From: Pelagibacterales bacterium SAG-MED28
Lineage (GTDB): Bacteria > Pseudomonadota > Alphaproteobacteria > Pelagibacterales > Pelagibacteraceae
DNA: 64,000 bases
Direction of reading: 5' to 3'
NCBI GenBank assembly: GCA_014653835.1
Contig: JACWDY010000001.1
Location: 186,001 to 250,000, forward strand
The notes beneath the pieces were generated by a model. The model was given only the letters and a program-made list of their open reading frames with translations. It was not told the origin of the DNA and did no database searches. The position numbers were made by a program, and so were the translations under genes. Positions 11,012 through 17,910 of the stretch are shown here, piece by piece (the first letter of the stretch is position 1; each line of letters starts with the position of its first letter).

Positions 11012-11779
11012 ATGAAAGACGCTGTATCTTTCAGAACAAGAAAAACATCTATTTACGATAAGAAATCAAACACGCCATTTAAAATAAGTAGATCCAAATT
11101 TTTCAATTTTCTAAGTTGCAAAAGATGTTTCTATTTAGATCGAGTTAAAGGACTAAAAGAACCTTCTATGCCAGGTTGGGCTCTAAACGTTGCTGTAGAT
11201 GAACTTTTAAAAAAGGAATTTGATCTTTATAGGAAAGAGCAAAAACCTCATCCAATTATGGTTAAGCATAATTTAAATTTTGTGCCTTATCAGCACAAAG
11301 ATTTAGATACCTGGAGAAATTCTTTAAAAGGTGGAATTTCATATTTAGATGAAAAAACCAATCTTATTATTCACGGAGGTATTGATGATCTCTGGTTTGA
11401 TTTAAATGAGAAAAAAATAGTTGTAGTAGATTATAAAGCTCAATCATCAACTTATCCTGTAACAGTTTCCTCTTACCTCGATGCTGAATGGCATCTTAGT
11501 TATAAATTACAAATGGATATATATGTTCATATTTTAAGAAAAATGAACTTTGATGTATCTGACCGATCATTTTTTTATGTTTGTAATGGTGAAAAAACAA
11601 ATAATAAATTTGATAATAAAATAGACTTCAAAACTACACTAATACCTTACAGAGTGGATACGTCCTGGATTGAAGAAAAATTAATTGAAATGAAAGATGT
11701 TTTAAATTTTGATGAGCCACCTGAAATTGAAAAAACTTGTGAAAAATGTGCTTACTTAGAAGGTGGAAAAAAATTTTAA
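11012..11779 (+). CDS. PD-(D/E)XK nuclease family protein with paired CxxC motifs
   Basis: A 255-residue protein, transcriptionally coupled to gltX. The core fits a PD-(D/E)XK nuclease: GGIDDLWFD (Asp near 125-126), then VVVDYKAQ (Asp140, Lys142), and a downstream helix with the Gln-rich YKLQMDIY. CxxC pairs occur at both ends (C36/C39 and C243/C246), recalling the Fe-S staple of AddB or Cas4-type nucleases, although Cas4 uses one N-terminal and three C-terminal Cys. No cas or add genes are nearby. DNA binding and a metal cluster are inferences. The 3' end runs into the tRNA-Leu remnant. Confidence 0.7.
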   Translation: MKDAVSFRTRKTSIYDKKSNTPFKISRSKFFNFLSCKRCFYLDRVKGLKEPSMPGWALNVAVDELLKKEFDLYRKEQKPHPIMVKHNLNFVPYQHKDLDTWRNSLKGGISYLDEKTNLIIHGGIDDLWFDLNEKKIVVVDYKAQSSTYPVTVSSYLDAEWHLSYKLQMDIYVHILRKMNFDVSDRSFFYVCNGEKTNNKFDNKIDFKTTLIPYRVDTSWIEEKLIEMKDVLNFDEPPEIEKTCEKCAYLEGGKKF

Positions 11780-11785
11780 AACAAA

Positions 11786-11803
11786 GGATTTTAAGTCCTT
11801 TGT
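11786..11803 (+). repeat. Direct repeat copy 1 (anticodon-loop core), possible att site
   Basis: GGATTTTAAGTCCTTTGT here and GGGTTTTAAGTCCTTGGT at 13115-13132 match at 16 of 18 positions in the same orientation. The core spans the anticodon stem-loop of the tRNA-Leu remnant. Such a duplication about 1.3 kb apart could be left by a tyrosine-recombinase element that used this tRNA, but no integrase gene lies between the copies. Confidence 0.45.
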
Positions 11804-11827
11804 GTCTACCAATTTCACCACGAGGGC
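11786..11827 (-). pseudogene. tRNA-Leu(UAA) 5' half, truncated after the anticodon arm
   Basis: Read on the minus strand from 11827, the sequence starts with GCCCTCGTGGTGAAATTGGT, a tRNA-Leu acceptor strand and D-arm. It continues through AGACACAAAGGACTTAAAATCC, an anticodon stem-loop with UAA. After that it becomes A/T-rich sequence shared with the 3' end of the nuclease-like gene. There is no variable arm, T-arm (GTTCRA) or matching 3' acceptor strand. It is therefore a tRNA fragment, not a functional gene. Confidence 0.75.
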
Positions 11828-11904
11828 ATTGTGTTGTTTTTATTGTTATTGTTAATATATTAATACACAAGTGTTTTAAATAAGTAAAAATAATTTATTT
11901 TCCG

Positions 11905-11919
11905 TCTCTATCTTCCAGT
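11905..11919 (+). repeat. 15-bp direct repeat, copy 1
   Basis: TCTCTATCTTCCAGT occurs here and again exactly at 12966-12980, and both are followed by a similar YTG. The two copies bracket the pair of small secreted-protein genes. On the minus strand copy 2 is just upstream of the first gene's start and contributes to its ribosome-binding region; copy 1 lies 56 bp beyond the second gene's stop. Confidence 0.6.
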
Positions 11920-11975
11920 CTGCTTCGAGTTCTCCAAGATTATCCTATAAAAACGGTAAATGTTTTCTTACACTG

Positions 11976-12563
11976 TTACTTCAATAATTTTTGTTTAGCT
12001 TTTTTGAATTCTTCTTCAGTCAGTAAGCCTTTTTTATGCATATTGGATAATGTCTCTAATCTCTCTGTAATATTGTTTTTATTTTTTTTATCTTCTGATT
12101 TACCATTTGAAGAACTAATACTTCCATCATCATAAAAACCTAGTTGTGTTAATTTACCTTTTATATCTTGAATAGAGTCTTTTGAGTTAAATTTTATTTT
12201 TAAAGCTTTTTTATCAACGCCATTATCCCATTTGATTGATCTTCTTACTGCAAATGTTTTGCATTCCACACCCCCTGCTCTTTTAGAACATTTTTTTGCT
12301 TCTTGAGTATCGCCCATCGGAGTGCATTTTGAGTAAGGGCAATACCACCAATGAGATGTTTTGCCATCTGTTGAGATAAAAAATTTTTCAGGTTTTCCCT
12401 TTTTGCCCTCAATATATTTTTGAAATGCATAAACTGCATTATCTGAAAGTTTGAGTTCCCCTGATCCATAGCCAGCATAAGAATTAAAAGGTGTTAAAAT
12501 TAATATTAATAGCAAAGATAATTTAAAATTTTTAATATTAATCAATTTTTTTATTTTTTGCAT
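11976..12563 (-). CDS. Secreted protein with C-terminal SHOCT-like helix pair
   Basis: Unrecognised 195-residue protein. An N-terminal signal peptide (about 1-30, hydrophobic LSLLLILILTPFNSYA then GYGSG) points to the periplasm or cell surface. The middle contains several Cys (YCPYSKCTPMGD, AKKCSKRAGGVECKTF) that could form disulfides, and a WWYCPY aromatic stretch. The last 30 residues (ERLETLSNMHKKGLLTEEEF, then KKAKQKLL) fit the SHOCT short C-terminal domain found on many bacterial proteins. Its first 13 bp overlap the end of the upstream small gene, so the two form one unit. The function is unknown. Confidence 0.6.
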   Translation of the reverse strand: MQKIKKLINIKNFKLSLLLILILTPFNSYAGYGSGELKLSDNAVYAFQKYIEGKKGKPEKFFISTDGKTSHWWYCPYSKCTPMGDTQEAKKCSKRAGGVECKTFAVRRSIKWDNGVDKKALKIKFNSKDSIQDIKGKLTQLGFYDDGSISSSNGKSEDKKNKNNITERLETLSNMHKKGLLTEEEFKKAKQKLLK

Positions 12564-12952
12564 TTTTCTGTTTGAGTCTGTTTTTTACCATTCCAATAAA
12601 ATTCAGAATTTCTCTTAAATTTCTCAAAATCAGTAACTGAAGTACTTGCTGTCACCACGCCTGATTTTAATACACCTTTAGAAGTTAAACATGTAATTTT
12701 TTTGTCAGCTATAATCATCTCAGCACCCTCAACTGATATTAAAAAATGTTTATTATCATCTCTGACCTCACTTGGACAAAACTTATGATATTTTTTTTTA
12801 TCTCTTTTAATATGTGAAGCATAGATTGATATACCTGAACTATCAGCCACATATTTATAACGATAGTTTTTACATTTCATTATAATTTCTTCAGCTATAA
12901 CATTTGTACAAAATGAAAAAATTGTAAGTATCAAAAAAAATTTTTTAAACAT
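12551..12952 (-). CDS. Small secreted hypothetical protein
   Basis: Unrecognised. The listed ORF starts at 13000, but ATG 12952 is better: it begins a clean signal peptide (MFKKFFLILTIFSFCTNVIA) and has AGAGGTAG a few bases upstream. This gives 133 residues. The mature part is basic, with scattered Cys (MKCKNYRYKY, HKFCPSEV, ITCLTSKG, EKCKK), suggesting an exported disulfide-containing protein. It overlaps the SHOCT-like gene by 13 bp. The pair sits between direct repeats and may be a recently gained unit. Confidence 0.55.
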   Translation of the reverse strand: MFKKFFLILTIFSFCTNVIAEEIIMKCKNYRYKYVADSSGISIYASHIKRDKKKYHKFCPSEVRDDNKHFLISVEGAEMIIADKKITCLTSKGVLKSGVVTASTSVTDFEKFKRNSEFYWNGKKQTQTEKCKK

Positions 12953-12965
12953 ATTCAATTCTACC

Positions 12966-12980
12966 TCTCTATCTTCCAGT
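12966..12980 (+). repeat. 15-bp direct repeat, copy 2
   Basis: Exact second copy of TCTCTATCTTCCAGT (see 11905-11919), 1,061 bp away. On the minus strand it lies directly upstream of the small secreted-protein start at 12952. Confidence 0.6.
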
Positions 12981-13003
12981 TTGTCTACTAGTTTGCACAA
13001 ATT

Positions 13004-13030
13004 AATTAGCCTTGATTTCTAATGCTAATT
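13004..13030. repeat. Inverted repeat AATTAGC-N13-GCTAATT
   Basis: A 7-bp perfect inverted repeat with a 13-nt spacer in the region upstream (minus strand) of the two secreted-protein genes. It could be an operator or a weak hairpin. No U-tract follows on either strand, so a terminator is unlikely. Confidence 0.3.
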
Positions 13031-13068
13031 GAAGGGTTAAATAAGAAAGTTAGGATGGATAATGTTTT

Positions 13069-13094
13069 GAGACTACCTGAGACTGTCTGAGACT
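13069..13094 (+). repeat. Three GAGACT copies at exact 10-bp spacing
   Basis: GAGACT occurs at 13069, 13079 and 13089, the last two inside CTGAGACT. The 10-bp period places each copy on the same helix face, as in protein-binding iterons or recombinase arm sites. It lies between the secreted-protein pair and the Pro/Glu-repeat gene, 21 bp before the second anticodon-loop repeat. Confidence 0.5.
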
Positions 13095-13114
13095 CTAAAC
13101 TTTCTGAATCCTTG

Positions 13115-13132
13115 GGGTTTTAAGTCCTTGGT
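13115..13132 (+). repeat. Direct repeat copy 2 (anticodon-loop core)
   Basis: GGGTTTTAAGTCCTTGGT matches 16 of 18 bases of the tRNA-Leu remnant core at 11786-11803. It sits in an imperfect hairpin (CTGAAT at 13104-13109 pairing with ATTCAG at 13133-13138). Flanks beyond the core do not match the tRNA well. It may be the partner of a former recombination site. Confidence 0.4.
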
Positions 13133-13153
13133 ATTCAGGAGTGTATAAACTAG

Positions 13154-13867
13154 CTATCTATCATTGTTGTTCTCATCATCATTATTAGATGATTGATCAG
13201 TATTATCTGTTTGAGGTTGTTCCTCAGTAGTTTCAGATGGTGTTTCTTCTTGAACTGGTTGCTCTGGTTCAGATGGTGCTTCTTCCTGTACAGGCTCTTC
13301 TTGAGGTTCAGGAGTTGGTTCTTGAGATTGAGATCTAGCTATATCAGCTGCACTTTGCGGCGTAGGTTCTCTTCTCATAAAGAAATATATTCCAGCAGCA
13401 ATAACAGCAATTGCTCCTAATATATAAAGAATGATATTTAATGCGCTAATTCCTTTTTCTTCAGTTGCTTCTTCAGTTTCTTCTACAACTGGCTGAGGTT
13501 CTTCTTCCTCTGGTTTTGCGTCTTGTTCTTGAACTGGCTGAGCGTTAACTTCTTCTTCAGGTTTTGCATCTTGCTCTTGGGCTGGTTGAGCATTTACTTC
13601 TTCTTTGGGCTCTTCCTGTTTAGGTTCAGGTTCTGGCTCTGGTTCTGGCTCTTTTACAGGTTCAGGAGTTGGTTCAGGTTCTTTAGCTGGCTCTGGTTCC
13701 GGTTCAGGTTCTTTTACAGGTTCTGGTTCGGGTTTAGCCTCAACTACTGGTGTTGTAACTTGTGTTTCAGGAGCTTTTGCAACTGTTTCTGGATCTTTAG
13801 GTTCTGGATTAATCACACCTGTGGCAGCAACTATAACACCGATAATTACTACGGTTATTAAATCCAT
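13154..13867 (-). CDS. Pro/Glu-rich repeat membrane protein
   Basis: Unrecognised 237-residue protein of low complexity. Order: a hydrophobic N-terminus ([16 protein letters not shown]) that may be a signal anchor; a long Pro-Glu tract ([20 protein letters not shown]); two near-identical 15-residue units ([15 protein letters not shown] and [15 protein letters not shown]); a transmembrane segment ([27 protein letters not shown], about 143-169); and a second Pro/Glu/Gln tail. Pro-Glu linkers of this kind span periplasm in TonB-like proteins, but no TonB C-terminal domain is present. The plus-strand Gly-Ser ORF over it is a shadow of the repeats. Confidence 0.6.
   Translation of the reverse strand: MDLITVVIIGVIVAATGVINPEPKDPETVAKAPETQVTTPVVEAKPEPEPVKEPEPEPEPAKEPEPTPEPVKEPEPEPEPEPKQEEPKEEVNAQPAQEQDAKPEEEVNAQPVQEQDAKPEEEEPQPVVEETEEATEEKGISALNIILYILGAIAVIAAGIYFFMRREPTPQSAADIARSQSQEPTPEPQEEPVQEEAPSEPEQPVQEETPSETTEEQPQTDNTDQSSNNDDENNNDR
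13505..13600 (-). repeat. Tandem 45-bp coding repeat in the Pro/Glu-rich gene
   Basis: Two adjacent copies of a 45-bp unit encode EEVNAQP(A/V)QEQDAKP. The copies differ at several bases, mostly third positions, so the repeat is under coding constraint and not brand new. Flanking GGTTCAGG/GGTTCTGG runs encode the Pro-Glu tract and are prone to copy-number change. Confidence 0.55.
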
Positions 13868-13983
13868 TTGATTAATTTAAACTTAAAATATTTAAATACA
13901 GCAATTAAGATGAACAAATTGAGTGCTAGCTGTGTACAAAAAAGCGATAATAATATGAGATTTTTAATTTAGATAAATTAATT

Positions 13984-14442
13984 TTACTCAGGTTTGAAGA
14001 TTAAACAAAGTCCATTACTACAAAATCTTTTACCTGATTCCCTAGGGCCATCATTAAAAACGTGTCCATGATGTGCTCCACACTTAGCGCAATGATACTC
14101 AACCCTTTCCATTCCAAAACTATAATCAATTTTAGTTTTAAAAGCCCCTGGCAAGGCCTCTGAAAAAGATGGCCAACCAGTTCCACTATCAAATTTAGCT
14201 GTTGAAGCGAATAATTTATTCCCACAGTTAGCACAGTGGTAAAAACCTTTTCTTTTCTCTTTTAAAAGATCGCTAGTGTAAGGTCTTTCAGTACCCTCTT
14301 TAAACATGATCTCTTTTTGCTTTTTAGATAAATTCGGATTGATAACCTTTTTAGCTGATGCAACTAAAAAGCTAGTAGGAAACATAGAAGAAATTAATGA
14401 AAGTGCTAATAATTTAATGAATTTTCTTTTGAATAAACGCAT
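13984..14442 (-). CDS. msrB: Peptide-methionine (R)-S-oxide reductase, exported
   Basis: Reduces the R form of methionine sulfoxide in oxidised proteins. The 152-residue protein starts with a signal-like segment (MRLFKRKFIKLLALSLISSM, then FPTSFLVASA), implying periplasmic action. The MsrB core has two zinc-binding CxxC pairs (C70/C73 in HCANCG and C118/C121 in HCAKCGAHHGHVFNDGP), FDSGTGWPSF, and the catalytic Cys141 in KRFCSNGLCLIF. C146 may act as resolving Cys; the usual sequence after the nucleophile is C-I/V-N-S. No msrA is nearby. Confidence 0.9.
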   Translation of the reverse strand: MRLFKRKFIKLLALSLISSMFPTSFLVASAKKVINPNLSKKQKEIMFKEGTERPYTSDLLKEKRKGFYHCANCGNKLFASTAKFDSGTGWPSFSEALPGAFKTKIDYSFGMERVEYHCAKCGAHHGHVFNDGPRESGKRFCSNGLCLIFKPE

Positions 14443-14464
14443 ATTTATTTATTATAGTAATTAA

Positions 14465-14587
14465 ATGAAAACAATTTTTTTATTCTTTTTAACCATTTAT
14501 ATTGCATATTACCTTTTTCGTCCTGTGACAAAAAAAGAGATAAAGAAATTTAACGATCCAGATAACTGGTCAAATATGGGTTTTTAA
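14465..14587 (+). CDS. Small single-pass membrane protein ORF (40 aa)
   Basis: Too short for the ORF track. ATG 14465 to TAA 14587 encodes 40 residues: a hydrophobic N-terminus (MKTIFLFFLTIYIAYYLFRP), then a charged tail (VTKKEIKKFNDPDNWSNMGF). The layout is that of a small inner-membrane protein with a cytoplasmic tail. It fills the gap between divergent msrB and the convergent SDR gene, overlapping the latter's 3' end by 18 bp. No clear Shine-Dalgarno site is present. Function unknown; it could be a chance ORF. Confidence 0.4.
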   Translation: MKTIFLFFLTIYIAYYLFRPVTKKEIKKFNDPDNWSNMGF

Positions 14588-15325
14588 TCGTTTAATTTTC
14601 CCACCATCAATTGCAATATTATTAAAATTTAAATTAGAACTTCTTATTAAATTATAAACTAACTTTGCAACTTCTTCTGGTTTAGTGGGTCTTTTAATTT
14701 TATCAGCTTTACATCTTTGTTTTAAAATTTGTTTTTCACTTTTTTTTAAAATTTTAGAGTCTATCTCTAGGAGTTTTTTTAACCTACTTGTTAATGTCAT
14801 ACCTGGGTGAATTATTGATACTGATACTTTATCAATTTTACCTTGCATTGCTAACGCTCTAGAAAAATTGTTAAGTGCAGAGTTTACTGCGCCTCCTATC
14901 ATAAATGTATTTGAAGGATTTCTAGCTGCTCCTCCACCTATATTTATTATTTTTCCTTTATTTCTTCTTAAAGTTTTCCAAAAGTTTCTGCTTAATCTAA
15001 CTGCTGCTTTAAATTTTAGATTAAAACCGTCATCCCAAACATTATCTTTAAGCTTTAAAAAACTACCACCTTTAGTAGCTCCAGCAACATTAATAAGATA
15101 ATTTAATTTTTTAACTTTGTTTCCTAAAGAATTACATGCTGATAACGAGCGTAAGTCTTTTGAAATTATTATTGAATTTTTAGGAAATTTTAAACTAGCT
15201 TGAATTTTTTTTAATTTAGCTTTTGATCTTGAAACTAAAATAACTTTAATCTTTTTTTGATTTAATTCTTGAGCTATAGCTGAACCTATTCCTTGGCTTG
15301 CTCCCGTGATTAAAGCTATCTTCAT
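14570..15325 (-). CDS. SDR-family protein lacking the canonical catalytic residues
   Basis: A 251-residue Rossmann-fold short-chain dehydrogenase relative. The cofactor site TGASQGIGSAIA and the NVAGA element are intact. Where active SDRs have Ser and YxxxK, this one reads IINIGGGAARNP and FMIGGAVNSAL, so Ser is Gly and the Tyr/Lys positions are Gly/Asn (about 131, 144 and 148). It may bind NAD(P)(H) without classic dehydrogenase chemistry. The start overlaps the stop of the next SDR gene as ATGA, so they are co-expressed. Confidence 0.75.
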   Translation of the reverse strand: MKIALITGASQGIGSAIAQELNQKKIKVILVSRSKAKLKKIQASLKFPKNSIIISKDLRSLSACNSLGNKVKKLNYLINVAGATKGGSFLKLKDNVWDDGFNLKFKAAVRLSRNFWKTLRRNKGKIINIGGGAARNPSNTFMIGGAVNSALNNFSRALAMQGKIDKVSVSIIHPGMTLTSRLKKLLEIDSKILKKSEKQILKQRCKADKIKRPTKPEEVAKLVYNLIRSSNLNFNNIAIDGGKIKRLKTHI

Positions 15326-16086
15326 TGAACTGACCAGCCTCCGTCCATTATCATATTCGATCCAGTAATTTGTTCTGCTTCATTGGTTGTTAAGAAATAA
15401 GCCATACTCGATACATCATTTTTTTTAATAAATTCCATAGAAGGATGTTTTTCTTTTATCAGATCTTTTTTAGCTTTGTTAAAAGATATTTTTCTATCAT
15501 TTGCAATTTTTTTAATTTGTTTAATTACGAGCTCTGTCAGAACAAATCCAGGACCTATTGCATTACAGGTTATATTTTCTTCAGCGGTCTCTAAGGCTAC
15601 AACTTTGGTTAGTCCTACTAGTCCATGTTTGGATGATACATAGCCAGATTTATTCTTTGAAGCTACTTTTCCATGAACAGATGAAATATTAATTATTCTT
15701 CCCCATTTATTTCTTCTCATAATCGGCAAAACCTCTTTAATCATTCTAAATGGAGTTGTTAAATTTAATTCAATTATATATTCCCAAATATTATCAGTAA
15801 ATTTAGTTATTGGTGCAACGTGCTGTCTTCCAGCACAATTAACAAGTACATCAATTTTTTTAAATTTATTAGTGGTGTTTTTTACAAATTTATAAAGATT
15901 TTTTTTATTTAATAGATTGGCATTCATTACGATCAATCGATTAGAGTTAAATAATAACTTAATTTTCTTCATTTCATTCTTATTTATCAATCCAGCAATT
16001 GAAATGTTATAATTCTTTTTATAAAAAAATTTGGCAATATCTAATCCTATACCGCTCGTACCACCTGTTATTATTATCGTTCTCAT
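15322..16086 (-). CDS. SDR oxidoreductase, 3-hydroxybutyrate-dehydrogenase-like
   Basis: A 254-residue classical SDR with TGGTSGIGLDIA, NCAGRQHVAPI, the catalytic Ser in INISSVHG, an intact YVSSK, and the late GFVLTELVIKQI, TGSNMIMDGGW. The QHVAPI and LTxLVxKQI elements resemble bacterial D-3-hydroxybutyrate dehydrogenases, which oxidise 3-hydroxybutyrate to acetoacetate with NAD. The exact substrate is not provable here. It is translationally coupled on both sides (4-bp overlaps) to the hydratase-like and the degenerate SDR genes. Confidence 0.8.
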   Translation of the reverse strand: MRTIIITGGTSGIGLDIAKFFYKKNYNISIAGLINKNEMKKIKLLFNSNRLIVMNANLLNKKNLYKFVKNTTNKFKKIDVLVNCAGRQHVAPITKFTDNIWEYIIELNLTTPFRMIKEVLPIMRRNKWGRIINISSVHGKVASKNKSGYVSSKHGLVGLTKVVALETAEENITCNAIGPGFVLTELVIKQIKKIANDRKISFNKAKKDLIKEKHPSMEFIKKNDVSSMAYFLTTNEAEQITGSNMIMDGGWSVQ

Positions 16087-16862
16087 ATAATCTTTATTTC
16101 GAATTTTCCTAAGTTTTCATAATTTATATTAATATGATCTTTTTCTTTTATATTGTAAGGCTGAATTAATGATCCACATAGTAGATAATCTCCTTTTTTA
16201 AATGCTATATCTTTATCTTTAAACTCGTCAACAAAAGCCTTTAATGAAAATCTAGGATCTATTCTTTTTTCTCCTGTAAAAAATGGCTCAATTATCTGAT
16301 TATTAATATTAAGCTTAATTTTAACTTTATTTACGTTAATATTAATCCAATTTTTAATTTCATTACCTATAATTATCTTGCCTCCATTTCCATGGTCAGC
16401 AATACCTAAATACATTTGAGTTAATTTATTAAAACTAGATTTAGAATTTTGTTCGTACCTTGATGAAGTTATATCAATAGCTGTAAATAATTTTATATTT
16501 TCTAAATTATTAACAAGATCATCATTAATTTTATAATCCTGGTCAAACTTAAAAGCGTACTCGCACTCTATATTTGAAAAGGGAATATCCTTGTAATGTA
16601 TTTCACATTTTGAATGTAGAATAGTATTTTCAAATATTTTACCTGGCACAGGTCCATCAAAGCCCTCTTCTATTTGAACCTCCTTTGCTACGGCACCAAT
16701 CTTCCAACCTACTGTTTTTTGTTTAATTTTTTTATAAAATAAATTTAATGCTTCGTATGCTTCCTCTCTTGACGAAGGAATTTCATTCTTATCAAAATTA
16801 TTTAAATCAATTTGGGTTTTAGACACCCATGCATTGGCTAATTCATCACTTAATTTATTCAT
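16083..16862 (-). CDS. 2-keto-4-pentenoate hydratase / fumarylacetoacetate hydrolase-family protein
   Basis: A 259-residue protein of the MhpD-type hydratase/decarboxylase branch: an N-terminal helical part with SREEAYEALNLF, then VGWKIGAVAKEVQ, GPVPGKIFENT, and the metal-binding IECEYAF segment. Family members hydrate or decarboxylate 2-oxo-enoic acids from ring cleavage and sugar-acid breakdown, using Mg. It heads the leftward three-gene unit with two SDRs and is divergent from the DUF1907 gene over 62 bp. Confidence 0.8.
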   Translation of the reverse strand: MNKLSDELANAWVSKTQIDLNNFDKNEIPSSREEAYEALNLFYKKIKQKTVGWKIGAVAKEVQIEEGFDGPVPGKIFENTILHSKCEIHYKDIPFSNIECEYAFKFDQDYKINDDLVNNLENIKLFTAIDITSSRYEQNSKSSFNKLTQMYLGIADHGNGGKIIIGNEIKNWININVNKVKIKLNINNQIIEPFFTGEKRIDPRFSLKAFVDEFKDKDIAFKKGDYLLCGSLIQPYNIKEKDHININYENLGKFEIKII

Positions 16863-16924
16863 ATAAAATATATTTAATAACTATATTTAATTTGATTATC
16901 ATTTAATAATGATATTAATACAGC

Positions 16925-17893
16925 ATGGAATTATCAATCGATAAAGCTGAATTTGCTAAGACTTCACTTGAACAAATATCAGAAGCTTTAAAAAAAGGGT
17001 TAGTTCAAAACTATAAGTCAGTTAAAATATCTATCGAAAATTGTCCTGATCTAACAAAATGGGACTGTCCGGCTTCTGGCCTAAGTGGAAATCAAAAAAT
17101 TATTGATGTTGGAGGCGAACCTTATATGCACGATAAAAGATTTATAGGTGCTGAATTTGATTTTGAAGAGATTGCAAAAAGAATTGGATCTGAAAAATCT
17201 TATGCTTTAGGAGCAGGATCTGGTGCTATGTCATGTTTAGATGGACATTGTGGTGAATTAGTTATTAATGAAAATTTAATTAATAATGAGTCTAGATCAA
17301 TAATTGCTCAAGTAGACGAGCAAAATAATTGCAAAGCATCAAAATATTCAGCTCGCAAACATGGTGGTTTAGGAAATATTTACTACTCTGATGGAAAAAT
17401 TGGAAAAGTTATTAAGATTATAATTAAAGGAAGATCTGGTGAACAAGGTTCTCTACCTCAAGCCATGCGTAAAGCTTTGAGTGATAATCTTTCAATTGCA
17501 AATAACAATCATGTGGCCTTAGCAGGTATTTTTAGAATTTTAAAAGGTAAAATTAAATCTCATGTTCAACCAGACTACGATACTATTAAACATGAATATT
17601 ACGACCCAAAACAAATGAAATGTGTGAAAGATTTTTTACAGTTCTATGAACCTATTGGGCCTCATTTTCAATGCTACTCAATTCTTTGGACTGGTGATCC
17701 TACAGGAGGAAAACTGAATTTAAGAGAGTCAGGTGAACACACACATTTTCACTCCTATAAAGGAACCCAGGATGCTGGTCATTATCACTTCGATGTAACA
17801 CCTAATGATATTGAATATGAGTGTTATTTTAATATTGCCCCTGAAGTTCATAGGGTAAATAATATTTATAAAAAATTGAAAAGTACAAAATAG
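16925..17893 (+). CDS. DUF1907 (C11orf54/PTD012-like) zinc-binding protein
   Basis: A 322-residue relative of the human C11orf54 family, reported as zinc-dependent ester hydrolases. The C-terminal metal site is plain: GEHTHFHSYKGTQDAGHYHF holds the HxHxH triad plus later His. Other landmarks are CPDLTKWDCPASGLSG, GAGSGAMSCLDGHCGEL, ARKHGGLGNIYYSDG and VQPDYDTIKHEYYDP. The natural substrate in bacteria is unknown. It precedes the PanB-like gene by 17 bp, which suggests one operon and a linked acid or ester metabolism. Confidence 0.8.
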   Translation: MELSIDKAEFAKTSLEQISEALKKGLVQNYKSVKISIENCPDLTKWDCPASGLSGNQKIIDVGGEPYMHDKRFIGAEFDFEEIAKRIGSEKSYALGAGSGAMSCLDGHCGELVINENLINNESRSIIAQVDEQNNCKASKYSARKHGGLGNIYYSDGKIGKVIKIIIKGRSGEQGSLPQAMRKALSDNLSIANNNHVALAGIFRILKGKIKSHVQPDYDTIKHEYYDPKQMKCVKDFLQFYEPIGPHFQCYSILWTGDPTGGKLNLRESGEHTHFHSYKGTQDAGHYHFDVTPNDIEYECYFNIAPEVHRVNNIYKKLKSTK

Positions 17894-17910
17894 TTTGTTT
17901 TAATATAAAT

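Noticed and set aside
11634-11870. Minus-strand 78-residue ORF containing CPRGEIGRHKGLKI
   Set aside because: That peptide is the translation of the tRNA-Leu remnant, a well-known spurious-ORF pattern; the rest is antisense to the nuclease-like gene.
13104-13138. Rho-independent terminator for the Pro/Glu-repeat gene
   Set aside because: The hairpin is imperfect with mismatches and has no U-tract on either strand; the tRNA-core similarity explains it better.
13001-13153. Complete tRNA in the spacer near 13.1 kb
   Set aside because: Only an anticodon-loop-like core is present; there is no acceptor stem or T-arm.
13605-13871. Plus-strand 88-residue Gly-Ser repeat ORF
   Set aside because: It is the antisense reading of the Pro/Glu-coding repeats of the minus-strand gene; pure Gly-Ser low complexity with no start-site support.
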